A stretch of 64,000 nucleotides of DNA from Oscillospiraceae bacterium. GTDB lineage: Bacteria; Bacillota; Clostridia; Oscillospirales; Acutalibacteraceae. A model generated the notes under the pieces. The model was not told where the DNA came from. It did not search any database and worked only from the letters and a program-made list of their open reading frames with translations. The stretch is taken from positions 35,378 through 99,377 of the forward strand of contig CADCLS010000004.1 in the NCBI GenBank assembly GCA_902802375.1, given 5' to 3'. Position 1 is the first letter of the stretch. Every line of letters starts with the position of its first letter. Positions 8,789 through 17,430 of this stretch are shown in pieces. A program made the translations under genes and the position numbers.

Positions 8789-10045
8789 ATGACCACGCTT
8801 GATGTACTGAAATCAGCAAAAAAATGCGCCGACGGTGCGCTTATGCTTTCAAATGAGCAAAAGAGCAGAGCAATAGAGCTTATGGCGCAAAAAATCGAGG
8901 AGGCAAAAGAAAAAATACTTGCCGCAAACAGAATTGACCTCGATATGGCTAAAGATAAACTGTCGGCTTCGATGCTTGATAGGTTAGCGCTAAACAAGGA
9001 ACGCATTTTCGGTATGACCGCCGGTATGCGCGAGGTGGCGAAGCTTCCCGACCCGATAGGTGAAGTGGAAAGCAAGATAAAAAGACCTAACGGACTTGAG
9101 ATTAAAAAAGTATGTTGTCCGATAGGCGTGCTTGCGGTAATTTACGAAAGCAGACCTAATGTAACGAGCGACGCGGCAGTTCTTTGCTTCAAGTCATCTA
9201 ATGTGTGCGTATTAAAACCGGGCAGCGATAGTTTCCGCACGGCAAAAGAAATCGTCAGCGCCCTGCGCGCAGGGCTAAAGCTTGCCGGAATTGACGAAAA
9301 TTTTATAAATCTTGTACCCGACCCGTCAAGAGAAGCGGCGGCAGAGCTTATGAAAGCGAAAGGTCTTATTGACGCTCTTATTCCTCGAGGTGGCGCCGGC
9401 CTTATACGCGCGTGTGTGCAAAATTCAACGGTACCCTGCATAGAAACCGGTACCGGAATATGCCACATATATGTTGAAAAAACCGCTGATACGGATATGG
9501 CGCTTAATATTATAGAGAATGCCAAAACCTCAAGGCCGTCTGTATGTAACGCCGCGGAGGTTTGCATTGTTGACAGAGAAATAGCAAAAGACTTTTTGCC
9601 AAAGCTCAAAAAACGGCTTTATGATGACCGAAAAACCGCAGGCAAAACAGCAGTTGAGCTTCGCCTTGATAGTGAAAGCGCAAAAATTATAGACGGAAAA
9701 GCCGCCGAAAACGGCGATTTTGATACCGAATTTTTGGATTATATAATGGCGGTAAAAATTGTAGGCGGCATAGATGAGGCAATAGCTCATATTGCCGAGC
9801 ATTCAACACATCACAGCGAGGCAATAATAACAAACAATAAAGAAATAGCCGATAAATTCTGCCTGAGCGTAGACAGCGCGGCGGTATATGTAAATGCTTC
9901 GACACGGTTTACAGACGGCGGCGAGTTCGGGCTCGGCTGCGAAATGGGCATTTCCACCCAAAAGCTTCACGCCAGAGGCCCTATGGGACTTAAAGAGCTT
10001 ACAAGTTATAAGTATATAATAAACGGTGACGGACAGATAAGGTAG
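8789..10045 (+). CDS. proA: Gamma-glutamyl phosphate reductase
   Basis: Reduces gamma-glutamyl phosphate to glutamate semialdehyde with NADPH. It belongs to the aldehyde dehydrogenase superfamily; the catalytic cysteine lies in the segment ending RPSVCNAAE (about residues 250-257), and the family signature VYESRPNVTSDAAVLCFKSSN is visible earlier. The C-terminal GEFGLGCEMGISTQKLHARGPMGL is typical of ProA. At 418 residues it is full length. Second gene of proBAC. Confidence 0.96.
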   Translation: MTTLDVLKSAKKCADGALMLSNEQKSRAIELMAQKIEEAKEKILAANRIDLDMAKDKLSASMLDRLALNKERIFGMTAGMREVAKLPDPIGEVESKIKRPNGLEIKKVCCPIGVLAVIYESRPNVTSDAAVLCFKSSNVCVLKPGSDSFRTAKEIVSALRAGLKLAGIDENFINLVPDPSREAAAELMKAKGLIDALIPRGGAGLIRACVQNSTVPCIETGTGICHIYVEKTADTDMALNIIENAKTSRPSVCNAAEVCIVDREIAKDFLPKLKKRLYDDRKTAGKTAVELRLDSESAKIIDGKAAENGDFDTEFLDYIMAVKIVGGIDEAIAHIAEHSTHHSEAIITNNKEIADKFCLSVDSAAVYVNASTRFTDGGEFGLGCEMGISTQKLHARGPMGLKELTSYKYIINGDGQIR

Positions 10046-10052
10046 GTAGATT

Positions 10053-10850
10053 ATGAGTAAGATAGGATTTATAGGGACCGGCGTTATGGGCAGTGCGCTC
10101 GCCCGTGCCGTGAGCAAAAACGAAAAGGATATAATGCTTTCTAATGTACCAAGTGCGGCGGCTAAAGTATTAGCAGAAGAACTTGGCGCACATTCTGCAG
10201 AAAATAAAACAATCGCCGAAAGCTGTGAGTATATCGTACTTGCCGTAAAGCCGCAGGTAATTTTCAGCGTGCTCGAGGAAATTGCGCCGGTGCTTAAAAG
10301 CCGTAAAGATGATTTTGTTTTAATCAGTATCGCCGCAGGTGTAACGATTAATTCCGTTAAATCGGCGGTGGGAATTGATTTCCCCGTAATACGCCTTATG
10401 CCAAACACCCCGGTATCGGTAGAAAAGGGCGTTATCCTTTGCGCCTTTGACGGTGTGAAAGAAAAACAGAAAGAGGAATTTTTCCGTATGTTTTCTTCGG
10501 CAGGGCTATGCGACGAAATCGCAGAGGATAAAATTGACGCCGCCGGTGCGCTTACCGGTTGCGGTCCGGCTTTTGCGTACATAATGATGCAGGCTCTCGC
10601 CGACGGCGCCGTAGCCTGTGGAATAGATAGAAAAACAGCAACGGTCTATGCTGAAAAAACCGTCGCCGGAGCCGCTGAGCTGGCACTTTTATCAGGCGAA
10701 CACCTTGAAAAACTGAAAGACGCAGTATGCAGTCCTGCAGGAAGCACCATTGAGGGCGTAAACATTCTTGAAAACCGAAGTGTACGCGCGGCATTCGCCG
10801 ATGCAGTCAAAGCGTCATATAAAAGAAATAAAGAATTAGGAAAAAAATAA
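10053..10850 (+). CDS. proC: Pyrroline-5-carboxylate reductase
   Basis: Reduces pyrroline-5-carboxylate to proline. The N-terminal Rossmann motif is IGFIGTGVMGSALA; the signature near the C-terminus is ALTGCGPAFAYIMMQALADGAV followed by AVCSPAGSTIEGVNILE. Length 265 residues is normal. It starts seven bases after the proA stop, so all three proline biosynthesis genes form one operon closed by a terminator at 10854. Confidence 0.96.
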   Translation: MSKIGFIGTGVMGSALARAVSKNEKDIMLSNVPSAAAKVLAEELGAHSAENKTIAESCEYIVLAVKPQVIFSVLEEIAPVLKSRKDDFVLISIAAGVTINSVKSAVGIDFPVIRLMPNTPVSVEKGVILCAFDGVKEKQKEEFFRMFSSAGLCDEIAEDKIDAAGALTGCGPAFAYIMMQALADGAVACGIDRKTATVYAEKTVAGAAELALLSGEHLEKLKDAVCSPAGSTIEGVNILENRSVRAAFADAVKASYKRNKELGKK

Positions 10851-10853
10851 CCG

Positions 10854-10883
10854 CAAGCGGCAAGGTTAAACCCTTGCCGCTTG
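10854..10883. terminator. Bidirectional terminator between proC and the CDF exporter
   Basis: A 12-bp stem CAAGCGGCAAGG with a perfect complement at 10872-10883 and a 6-base loop. It lies between two convergent genes (stops at 10850 and 10891) and can serve both. Confidence 0.8.
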
Positions 10884-10890
10884 TTATTAT

Positions 10891-12072
10891 CTATACATAA
10901 CTCATATCATAAGTTATTACGCATTCGTAAGTTTTATTTTTCTCTTTAGCAAGCTTTTTGATTTTTTCATCAAGCTCTCTTTCGGTAAACGGCACCGAAT
11001 TCGGTATCACAACATCGAAAATAAGGTTTGTACGCTCATCAGACGGCGGCGTCATACGAAAATCGTGAAGCGATAAATCAGGGTGAATTGATTTTATTAT
11101 CTCAATCATTTCCCTCTTTGCGGTCATAACCGATTCATCGTTTACATTTACGGGGTCCATATGAATTACGAGGTTTATTCCGCACTTCTCCCCTACTACC
11201 TTTTCGCAAATATCAATTTGCTCATGGCATTTTACTATGTCGGTATCCTGCGGCACCTCAACATGAACTGAAGCAAACTGTCTGCCGGGACCGTAATTAT
11301 GCACTATCAAATCGTGTACACCCAAAAAACCGTCAAAGGACATTATCCCTCGCTCGATTTCATTTATAAGCTCTATTTCCGGCGGCTTGCCTAAAAGCTC
11401 GCCTATCGTCTGCTTAATCGTGCCAATACCCGACCAAAGTATAAAGCCCGCAACGCCGACTGAAACTATGGCGTCAAGGTTAAACGGCATTTTTATATTC
11501 ATAGAGACAACCGCGCAAATGAGGATTGCAAGGGTTGAAACACAGTCATTAAGACTGTCCTGAGCCGTCGCCGCCAAGGCGGAGGAGTCTATCTTTTTTG
11601 CAAGTTTTGCATTAAACAGAAACATCCAGAGCTTAAGCAGTATTGAAAAGCCAAGTATACCAAGCGACAGGTATGAAAACCTGGGCGCGGTATCCCCCGA
11701 TATAATCGCTTTTACAGCGCTTATCAAAAGCTCGGCGCCGACTATAAGTATAAAAAACGATACGGTGAAGGCAGATAGATATTCCATCCTGCCGTGACCG
11801 AAAGGATGGTCGGAGTCCGCCGGTTTACTCGATAGCCTGAAGCCTATCATGGATATCAAGGAAGAACCCATATCTGAAAGGTTATTAAGCCCGTCGGCTA
11901 CTATAGACATACTGCCGGCAAGCAGTCCCGCGGTGATTTTTACGACGCATAAAAACAAATTACAGACAATACCTGTAATACTGCCGAGATTACCGTAAGA
12001 TATACGCACCTTTTGAGATTTTGTATTCTCATAATCCTTTACAAAAAGCTTTATAAGCAGATTTGTCATCAA
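10891..12072 (-). CDS. Cation diffusion facilitator family transporter
   Basis: Membrane cation/proton antiporter (CDF family), usually exporting Zn, Mn or Fe. Six transmembrane helices are expected. The diagnostic metal-site region ADGLNNLSDMGSS in helix II is followed by DHPFGHGRMEYLSAF, and a cytoplasmic C-terminal domain with DLIVHNYGPG and VHVEVP follows, typical of FieF/YiiP-like exporters. The N-terminus begins with two Met codons and overlaps ddl by 4 bases. It is the last gene of the hydrolase-murF-ddl operon. The metal cannot be told from the sequence alone. Confidence 0.93.
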   Translation of the reverse strand: MMTNLLIKLFVKDYENTKSQKVRISYGNLGSITGIVCNLFLCVVKITAGLLAGSMSIVADGLNNLSDMGSSLISMIGFRLSSKPADSDHPFGHGRMEYLSAFTVSFFILIVGAELLISAVKAIISGDTAPRFSYLSLGILGFSILLKLWMFLFNAKLAKKIDSSALAATAQDSLNDCVSTLAILICAVVSMNIKMPFNLDAIVSVGVAGFILWSGIGTIKQTIGELLGKPPEIELINEIERGIMSFDGFLGVHDLIVHNYGPGRQFASVHVEVPQDTDIVKCHEQIDICEKVVGEKCGINLVIHMDPVNVNDESVMTAKREMIEIIKSIHPDLSLHDFRMTPPSDERTNLIFDVVIPNSVPFTERELDEKIKKLAKEKNKTYECVITYDMSYV

Positions 12073-13259
12073 AACTTACTTCCCTTACTCCCCTTGCTTC
12101 CGAAAGAAACGCCGGAAAGTATATTTGTATCTATCGTGAATTTAAGGTTTTCTCTTTTGCGCTCACGGCGAAAAGCTGTATCTACCAGCTTATCTATCAT
12201 ATCTGAGTATTTAAGACCCGTTGCCTCCCAAAGATAGAACGCGAGTGAACCGGGAATTGTGTTTATCTCGTTTGCAAAAACTTCTTTTGTTTCGTTATCC
12301 AAAAGATAGTCTATACGCACTACTCCCGAGGCGCCAATAGCCTTGAATATTTTGCAGGATATATCGCGGATTTTTTCGCTCAGCTCTTCGGGTATATCCG
12401 CCGGTATTTTTCTGCCGAGAGACGCCATACCTTTACTTGCCTCGCTCTTAGAGCCACCCTCGTATTTATCCTTGTAAGAAAGAATTTCATCACTCATTAT
12501 CGGCTCTTCGCAAACAGAGGCGGTGCATTCATCACGGTCACCTAAAACCGAGCAGTTTATTTCTCTGAGGTTATTAACTGCGCGCTCAGCTAAAATATTA
12601 TCCGCAAAGCTTGCGGCAAGGCGAATGGCCTCATCAAGCTCAGCGTCTGACTTAACCTTACTGATACCAACGCTTGAGCCTAAATTTACAGGCTTGATAA
12701 TCATAGGAAAGCTTATATTTTCTTTAATTTTTTCAGTAATACCCGTGCTGTCGGTCATATACTCTCGCGAAGTAAAGCGCACACAGTCAAGAGTAGGCAG
12801 TCCTGCACTTTTAAGCACATCCTTAAACACCGCTTTATCCATACCGACAGCTGCGGAAATAATATCACAACCGATATAGGGAAGACCCAAAAATTCAAGG
12901 TAGCCTGCCATTGTGCCGTCCTCACAATTAGTGCCGTGCACTATCGGGAATGCCAGGTCGATTTTAGTATCAACAACCTTCCTGAACGCTTTTTTATTCA
13001 TCGGGTGCATAAACACACCGTCTTTAGCTTTAACAAATGTAACTTCCTCGCTTGAAGCGATAAGCCTATCAATATCCCTGAAGCTTTCAATATCAAGCAT
13101 TTCCTTTGAAGTGAACATTGAGCCGCCCTTTGTTACATAAACGGGTGTCACTTCATACTTTTCACGGTTTATCGCGCGCATTGCCTGCACCGCCGAAATA
13201 ATGGAAACCTCGTGTTCTACCGAACGGCAACCGAAAAATACAGCAATATTAATTTTCAT
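12069..13259 (-). CDS. ddl: D-alanine--D-alanine ligase
   Basis: Joins two D-alanines for the peptidoglycan stem. ATP-grasp family: the N-terminus NIAVFFGCRSVEHEVSIIS, the substrate region SFPMIIKPVNLGSSVGISK, SGVVRIDYLLDNE and the metal-binding NEINTIPGSLAFYLWEATG are all present. At 396 residues it is at the long, VanA-like end of the family. The extreme C-terminus, GSKGSKGSKF, is a short low-complexity tail absent from most homologues I know. It sits immediately downstream of murF, whose substrate is its product. Confidence 0.95.
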   Translation of the reverse strand: MKINIAVFFGCRSVEHEVSIISAVQAMRAINREKYEVTPVYVTKGGSMFTSKEMLDIESFRDIDRLIASSEEVTFVKAKDGVFMHPMNKKAFRKVVDTKIDLAFPIVHGTNCEDGTMAGYLEFLGLPYIGCDIISAAVGMDKAVFKDVLKSAGLPTLDCVRFTSREYMTDSTGITEKIKENISFPMIIKPVNLGSSVGISKVKSDAELDEAIRLAASFADNILAERAVNNLREINCSVLGDRDECTASVCEEPIMSDEILSYKDKYEGGSKSEASKGMASLGRKIPADIPEELSEKIRDISCKIFKAIGASGVVRIDYLLDNETKEVFANEINTIPGSLAFYLWEATGLKYSDMIDKLVDTAFRRERKRENLKFTIDTNILSGVSFGSKGSKGSKF

Positions 13260-13268
13260 ACCAAAACC

Positions 13269-14843
13269 TCAATTCAAATAGTTATCGGGAAGGTCGTTTT
13301 CGAGAAGTACCACGCTGTTTTTATCGCACAACGGCGCATATACCCCCATAGCCTCTTTGAAACTTGAAACGACATAAAGATTATCCTTATTAAAATCGGT
13401 AGTTCTTATCGCATCAGCCATAGGAACAGAGCGATTTTTTCCTACGAGTATTATTATATCACAGTATTTTGCCGCTTCAAGACCTAAAGCATAATTGCAG
13501 TCATATTCACGGTCGCCAAGCTCAATAAGACCGGGGGTTATTATTACTTTTTTCATACCCTCAAACGAGCCGAGAACGCGTACTGCTTCAAGACAGCCTT
13601 CGGGGTTTGAATTATACGCGTCATCAATGAGCAACGAGCCGTTTTTGAAGGGTTTAAGCTCAAGTCTATGCTCTGTAGCCTCAAGCCTCCCTACGGCGCA
13701 TTTTATATCATCAGCACTAACGCCTAAGATATGTGCGAGCGCTGCCGACGCCAAAATATCCGATACGCTATGCTTGCCTAAAAGCTTTGTAGTGACCGTA
13801 ACAGTATCACCGCCGAGGTGCAAATCAAAGGTTGAGCCGGCAGGCGAATAGCGGATATTATCGGCAAAATACTCTGTTCCCTCACCGAAAAACACTGCTT
13901 TTTCACATTTATCTTTACGAGCTGATATGCCCTCACTATCGATATTAGCAAGGCAAATACCGCCTTTTTTTATTACGGCGTTATATAATTCAAACTTAGT
14001 ACCGAAAACATTATCTACCGACTTAAATGTATCAAGGTGCTGTTCACCGACAGAGGTGATTATTCCGAAATCAGGGTTTACAATATCGCATATTTCTTTT
14101 ATATCTCCCGTTTTCTTAGCGCCCATTTCACAAATAAATATCTGTGTTTGCGGTTTTAGGTGTTCGCGGACGGTACGCACAACACCAAACGGAGTATTAA
14201 AGCTCTGCGGTGTGCAGACAGTATTGAATTTTTCACTCAAAATACGGTTGAGTATAAACTTAGTCGTAGTCTTACCGTAACTGCCGGTAATGCCTATTAT
14301 CTTCAAATTATTGTATGATTTGAGTATGCGCTTGGCGTCATTTATATAATGCCTGCCTATTAAGTTTTCCAGAGGTGAGTTTATTAGCTTTGTCAGTACC
14401 AAAAGTACCGGGGTGAGTGAAGATAACATAAAGCTTAGAAGAGTTGCCACCCTGCCTATATTATTTCTCCGGAATATAGCATATAGGCTAAAAAGAACAA
14501 CAAGAATAATTATCGCCGTGCAGTAAAGCCTTTTCACTCTGCTTGTAAAAACAAGCGGTTTTATCGATTTAGTCTTTTGCCTTATGGCAAGAAATACCCG
14601 TAACGCAAGCACAAAAAAAGCGGCTATTGCGGCAATAAAATACCGTTCTTTTAAGTATAACACCGAGAGTATGCAATATAAAAACGCTTCGGCACAAAGA
14701 CTTACTGTAAATGAGCTTTTAACCCAGCCGAAATACCTCGATATAAAATAAGAGTTTTGCTGTAACATCTGGTATTGTAAATACAGCGAAAACACTGCCG
14801 AAATACTTAAAAAAGCCAAACTCAGGCTTATAAAAATATCCAT
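13269..14843 (-). CDS. murF: MurF-like Mur ligase with membrane N-terminus
   Basis: Probably UDP-MurNAc-tripeptide--D-Ala-D-Ala ligase, which adds the dipeptide made by the adjacent ddl. The Mur ligase core starts with the P-loop IGITGSYGKTTTKF at about residues 183-196, followed by FICEMGAKKTGDI, a central domain and DDAYNSNPEG near residue 415. The usual MurF N-terminal UDP-substrate domain is replaced by about 160 residues with several hydrophobic segments (roughly 1-24, 45-63, 68-86, 108-124 and 133-152). It is nine bases from ddl. Another Mur-ligase-fold activity cannot be excluded. Confidence 0.85.
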   Translation of the reverse strand: MDIFISLSLAFLSISAVFSLYLQYQMLQQNSYFISRYFGWVKSSFTVSLCAEAFLYCILSVLYLKERYFIAAIAAFFVLALRVFLAIRQKTKSIKPLVFTSRVKRLYCTAIIILVVLFSLYAIFRRNNIGRVATLLSFMLSSLTPVLLVLTKLINSPLENLIGRHYINDAKRILKSYNNLKIIGITGSYGKTTTKFILNRILSEKFNTVCTPQSFNTPFGVVRTVREHLKPQTQIFICEMGAKKTGDIKEICDIVNPDFGIITSVGEQHLDTFKSVDNVFGTKFELYNAVIKKGGICLANIDSEGISARKDKCEKAVFFGEGTEYFADNIRYSPAGSTFDLHLGGDTVTVTTKLLGKHSVSDILASAALAHILGVSADDIKCAVGRLEATEHRLELKPFKNGSLLIDDAYNSNPEGCLEAVRVLGSFEGMKKVIITPGLIELGDREYDCNYALGLEAAKYCDIIILVGKNRSVPMADAIRTTDFNKDNLYVVSSFKEAMGVYAPLCDKNSVVLLENDLPDNYLN

Positions 14844-14852
14844 AAAACCCTC

Positions 14853-15620
14853 CTATTTTATAAAGGCTCGAAGAATTGCCAACGCCTCATAAGGCTTCTC
14901 ACAAAATGAAAAATGTCCCGTTCCTTTTATTACACAAAGACCGCTATCGGAAATTCTCTCTTTGATTAACTCTGCACTTGAAAGCGGCGTATCGGTATCG
15001 TTTTCTCCCCAGATAAGCAGTGTCGGACATTTTATATTGCCTAAAATATCTCTAAGGTCGGTATTTACGAGGGATACAAGCGTCTGCCTTAGCACCGGCG
15101 GCGCGGCATTATAATCCGCCGAACCATAGTGCTTACGCGCTTTATCAAGTAAACTACCACTGAAATTTTTAATAATCGGCAAGCTAAGCATTTTCTTTAT
15201 ACGCTTAAAGTTTTTTGCTCTGCGCTTTTGCTTTGGCGTTTTTTCTGCCACTATGCCGGCAGAGTCTAAAAGCACAATCTTAGAGGGGTTAATTCTACCG
15301 TTCCCTGAAAGCGAGAGTATAACTCTTCCTCCGTGTGAATGACCTATAAACACCGCTTTTTCAGCGTCAACACCGGCAAATGACAAAAACTCAAGCACGA
15401 AATCACAATAGTCATCTATACTCCACGCTTCAGCCATAGTTTCACTGCCGCCACAACCGGGGAAATTTACAGCGTAAAATTTGCAACGGTCCGAAAGACC
15501 GCGGATAATACCTTTATAAACATCAAAGGACGAGCCCCAACCGTGTAGCAACACTACCGGTATATCACCCTCGCCCGAGATTAAATATTCAGTTTTAAGA
15601 CCGCAGATTTGCGTTTCCAT
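14853..15620 (-). CDS. Alpha/beta hydrolase
   Basis: Cytoplasmic alpha/beta-hydrolase-fold enzyme of unknown substrate. The oxyanion segment VLLHGWGSSFDVY is at about residues 23-35, the nucleophile elbow IGHSHGG near 93-99 (serine in GHSHG), a likely acid in LLIWGENDTDTP and the catalytic histidine in GTGHFSFCEKP. It lies nine bases upstream of murF and is the first gene of the operon, divergent from lexA. A cell-wall link is suggested only by position. Confidence 0.88.
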   Translation of the reverse strand: METQICGLKTEYLISGEGDIPVVLLHGWGSSFDVYKGIIRGLSDRCKFYAVNFPGCGGSETMAEAWSIDDYCDFVLEFLSFAGVDAEKAVFIGHSHGGRVILSLSGNGRINPSKIVLLDSAGIVAEKTPKQKRRAKNFKRIKKMLSLPIIKNFSGSLLDKARKHYGSADYNAAPPVLRQTLVSLVNTDLRDILGNIKCPTLLIWGENDTDTPLSSAELIKERISDSGLCVIKGTGHFSFCEKPYEALAILRAFIK

Positions 15621-15708
15621 AAAACCGCCCTTTCACTACAATACAGTATATCATTTTATATTATAACAGATTAGTTGCGAAAAAAGAAGTGTTTTTTCAA
15701 AATAGTTC

Positions 15709-15737
15709 TTGAAAAGCGGTTAAATGAGTGTTATAAT
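15709..15737 (+). promoter_or_regulatory. lexA promoter
   Basis: TTGAAA at 15709-15714 and a perfect TATAAT at 15732-15737, spacer 17 bases. The predicted start site falls at or in the LexA box that follows. Confidence 0.85.
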
Positions 15738-15742
15738 ACCAT

Positions 15743-15756
15743 CGAACAGATATTCG
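15743..15756. promoter_or_regulatory. Putative LexA (SOS) box
   Basis: CGAACAGATATTCG matches the Gram-positive SOS consensus CGAACATATGTTCG at 12 of 14 positions by eye. It starts five bases after the -10 box of the lexA promoter and before the lexA start codon, the expected position for autorepression. Confidence 0.75.
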
Positions 15757-15770
15757 CCAGAGGTGACATT

Positions 15771-16358
15771 ATGGATAGAATACCTTTAAGTGTTAATCAG
15801 GAAAAAGTTTATAAATTCCTTGTAAAGAGGCTCCAAAACGGCTTGCCGCCGACAGTAAGAGAGATTTGCGAAGCAACGGGGCTTCGTTCTACATCTTCGG
15901 TCCACGCAATACTTAACTTCCTTGAAGAAAACGGTTACATTGTGCGTGATGCTAAGTTTTCACGCGCCATACGGCTTAACAATGATTTCGATTCGTCTAT
16001 GGTGCCTCTTGTAGGCAAAATCACTGCAGGTCAGCCGATTTTAGCGGTAGAGCAAATTGAGGATTATATTCCTTATCCTACGAGTGACGCAGAGGGGCTT
16101 TTTGCCCTTAAGGTTGTAGGTCTTAGTATGAAAAACGCCGGTATTCTTGACGGAGACATTGTTTTTGCCGATAAAAATGCACCCTGCAAAAACGGAGATA
16201 TTGTAATTGGTATGGATGGTGACAGCGCCACCGTAAAACGACTTCTAATCAAAGACGGAAAAGTGATTTTTATGCCTGAAAATCCCGATTTTTCGCCAAT
16301 ATATCCGAAAGAGCCCAAGGTGTTAGGCAGAGTTATCGGCTCATTCAGGAAGTACTGA
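15771..16358 (+). CDS. lexA: LexA repressor
   Basis: SOS repressor that cleaves itself when stimulated by RecA filaments. The start is set at the ATG at 15771, after an AGAGGTG ribosome binding site; an upstream in-frame ATG at 15675 lies before the promoter and is rejected. The winged-helix DNA-binding domain occupies residues 1-65 ([20 protein letters not shown]). The cleavage site is Ala86-Gly87 in ITAGQPI, and the catalytic dyad is Ser119 in GLSM and Lys156 in TVKR. Co-transcribed with rnhA and queT. Confidence 0.97.
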   Translation: MDRIPLSVNQEKVYKFLVKRLQNGLPPTVREICEATGLRSTSSVHAILNFLEENGYIVRDAKFSRAIRLNNDFDSSMVPLVGKITAGQPILAVEQIEDYIPYPTSDAEGLFALKVVGLSMKNAGILDGDIVFADKNAPCKNGDIVIGMDGDSATVKRLLIKDGKVIFMPENPDFSPIYPKEPKVLGRVIGSFRKY

Positions 16359-16360
16359 TT

Positions 16361-16819
16361 ATGCTGAAATATATAGAGATTTTTACTGACGGTGCGTGTT
16401 CCGGCAATCCGGGTCCGGGTGGTTGGGGCGCGATACTCAGGTACGGCAATCACGAAAAGGAAATATCCGGCGGTGAAGAAAACACCACCAATAACAGAAT
16501 GGAACTGACGGCGGCAATTAAAGCGCTTTCCGCGCTTAAGGAGCCTTGCAAAGTACGGCTGACTACCGACTCAAAGTATGTGTGCGACGGTATGAACTTA
16601 GGCCGGGCGCGCGAGTGGCGTAAAAACGGTTGGAAAAAATCCGATAAAAAACCGGCGCTCAATATTGAGCTTTGGGAAGAGCTTTTAAGGCTTGACGATA
16701 TGCATGATATAACATTCGTCTGGGTGCGGGGACATAACGGGCACAAAGAAAACGAGCGATGCGATAAGCTTGCCGTGGAATATTATAAAAACCTTAAGGG
16801 GAACAAAGATGAGCAGTAA
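16361..16819 (+). CDS. rnhA: Ribonuclease HI
   Basis: Degrades RNA in RNA-DNA hybrids. The catalytic carboxylates are Asp10 in [16 protein letters not shown], Glu48 in NNRMELTA, Asp70 in TTDSKYV and the C-terminal Asp in NERCDKLA. At 152 residues it is a standard single-domain RNase HI. It lies two bases after the lexA stop, and its 3' end overlaps queT by 11 bases. Confidence 0.97.
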   Translation: MLKYIEIFTDGACSGNPGPGGWGAILRYGNHEKEISGGEENTTNNRMELTAAIKALSALKEPCKVRLTTDSKYVCDGMNLGRAREWRKNGWKKSDKKPALNIELWEELLRLDDMHDITFVWVRGHNGHKENERCDKLAVEYYKNLKGNKDEQ

Positions 16820-17321
16820 AAAAGCAAGATTTTTAGTTTTCAGTGCGATTATCGCGGCGCTTTATGCAGTGTTTACATACGCTGCGGCTTTTTTTAATTT
16901 GGCTTATGGACCTATACAGTTCCGTTTTTCTGAGGCCCTTAATGTATTGTGCTTATTTACACCTGCAGCAATACCGGGGCTTACCGTTGGCTGTCTTATA
17001 GCAAATATTTTTTCATTCAACCCCATAGACCTTGTTATGGGTACTTCCGCGACGCTTATAGCGGCAGTGACAATGTATCTTTTCAGAAACATAAAAATCT
17101 TCAAATATCCGCTTCTGGCTATGCTTATGCCGGTTATTGCGAACGGTCTAATCGTTGGTGCGGAAATCGCCATTTTCTTTACTGAGGGTGGAGCTTCATT
17201 TACGGGTTTTTTGGTCGCGGCAGCAGAAGTAGCTTTAGGCGAGCTTGCAGTTATGCTGACGCTCGGCACGGCGCTTTATTATCTACTGCTTAAAAACCCG
17301 AAAATACTTAACCTGAAATAA
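16809..17321 (+). CDS. queT: QueT family transporter (ECF S component)
   Basis: Predicted substrate-binding membrane subunit for uptake of a queuosine precursor through the energy-coupling factor transporter. The start is set at the ATG at 16809 after AAGGGGA; this gives a 170-residue protein with about five to six membrane helices. The segment [35 protein letters not shown] is characteristic of QueT. No preQ1 riboswitch is present, since the gene is read from the lexA-rnhA transcript. No ECF module is present in the window. Confidence 0.9.
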   Translation: MSSKKARFLVFSAIIAALYAVFTYAAAFFNLAYGPIQFRFSEALNVLCLFTPAAIPGLTVGCLIANIFSFNPIDLVMGTSATLIAAVTMYLFRNIKIFKYPLLAMLMPVIANGLIVGAEIAIFFTEGGASFTGFLVAAAEVALGELAVMLTLGTALYYLLLKNPKILNLK

Positions 17322-17329
17322 ATTATTCT

Positions 17330-17354
17330 GCCGACTATACAGTCGGCTTTTTTA
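17330..17354 (+). terminator. Terminator of lexA-rnhA-queT
   Basis: A 7-bp stem GCCGACT with loop ATAC, followed by TTTTTTT. It lies between the queT stop and the alaS promoter. Confidence 0.85.
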
Positions 17355-17364
17355 TGCCTTTTGA

Positions 17365-17393
17365 TTGACAAAAATCTGTGTATGATATATAAT
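17365..17393 (+). promoter_or_regulatory. alaS promoter
   Basis: Consensus TTGACA (17365-17370) and TATAAT (17388-17393) with a 17-base spacer. The leader to the alaS start is only about 30 bases, too short for a T-box. Confidence 0.88.
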
Positions 17394-17430
17394 ATTTTGG
17401 TATTATATAGTATATTAAGGAAGTAGAACT

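Noticed and set aside
17394-17430. T-box leader before alaS
   Set aside because: Only about 30 bases lie between promoter and start; there is no specifier loop or T-box sequence.
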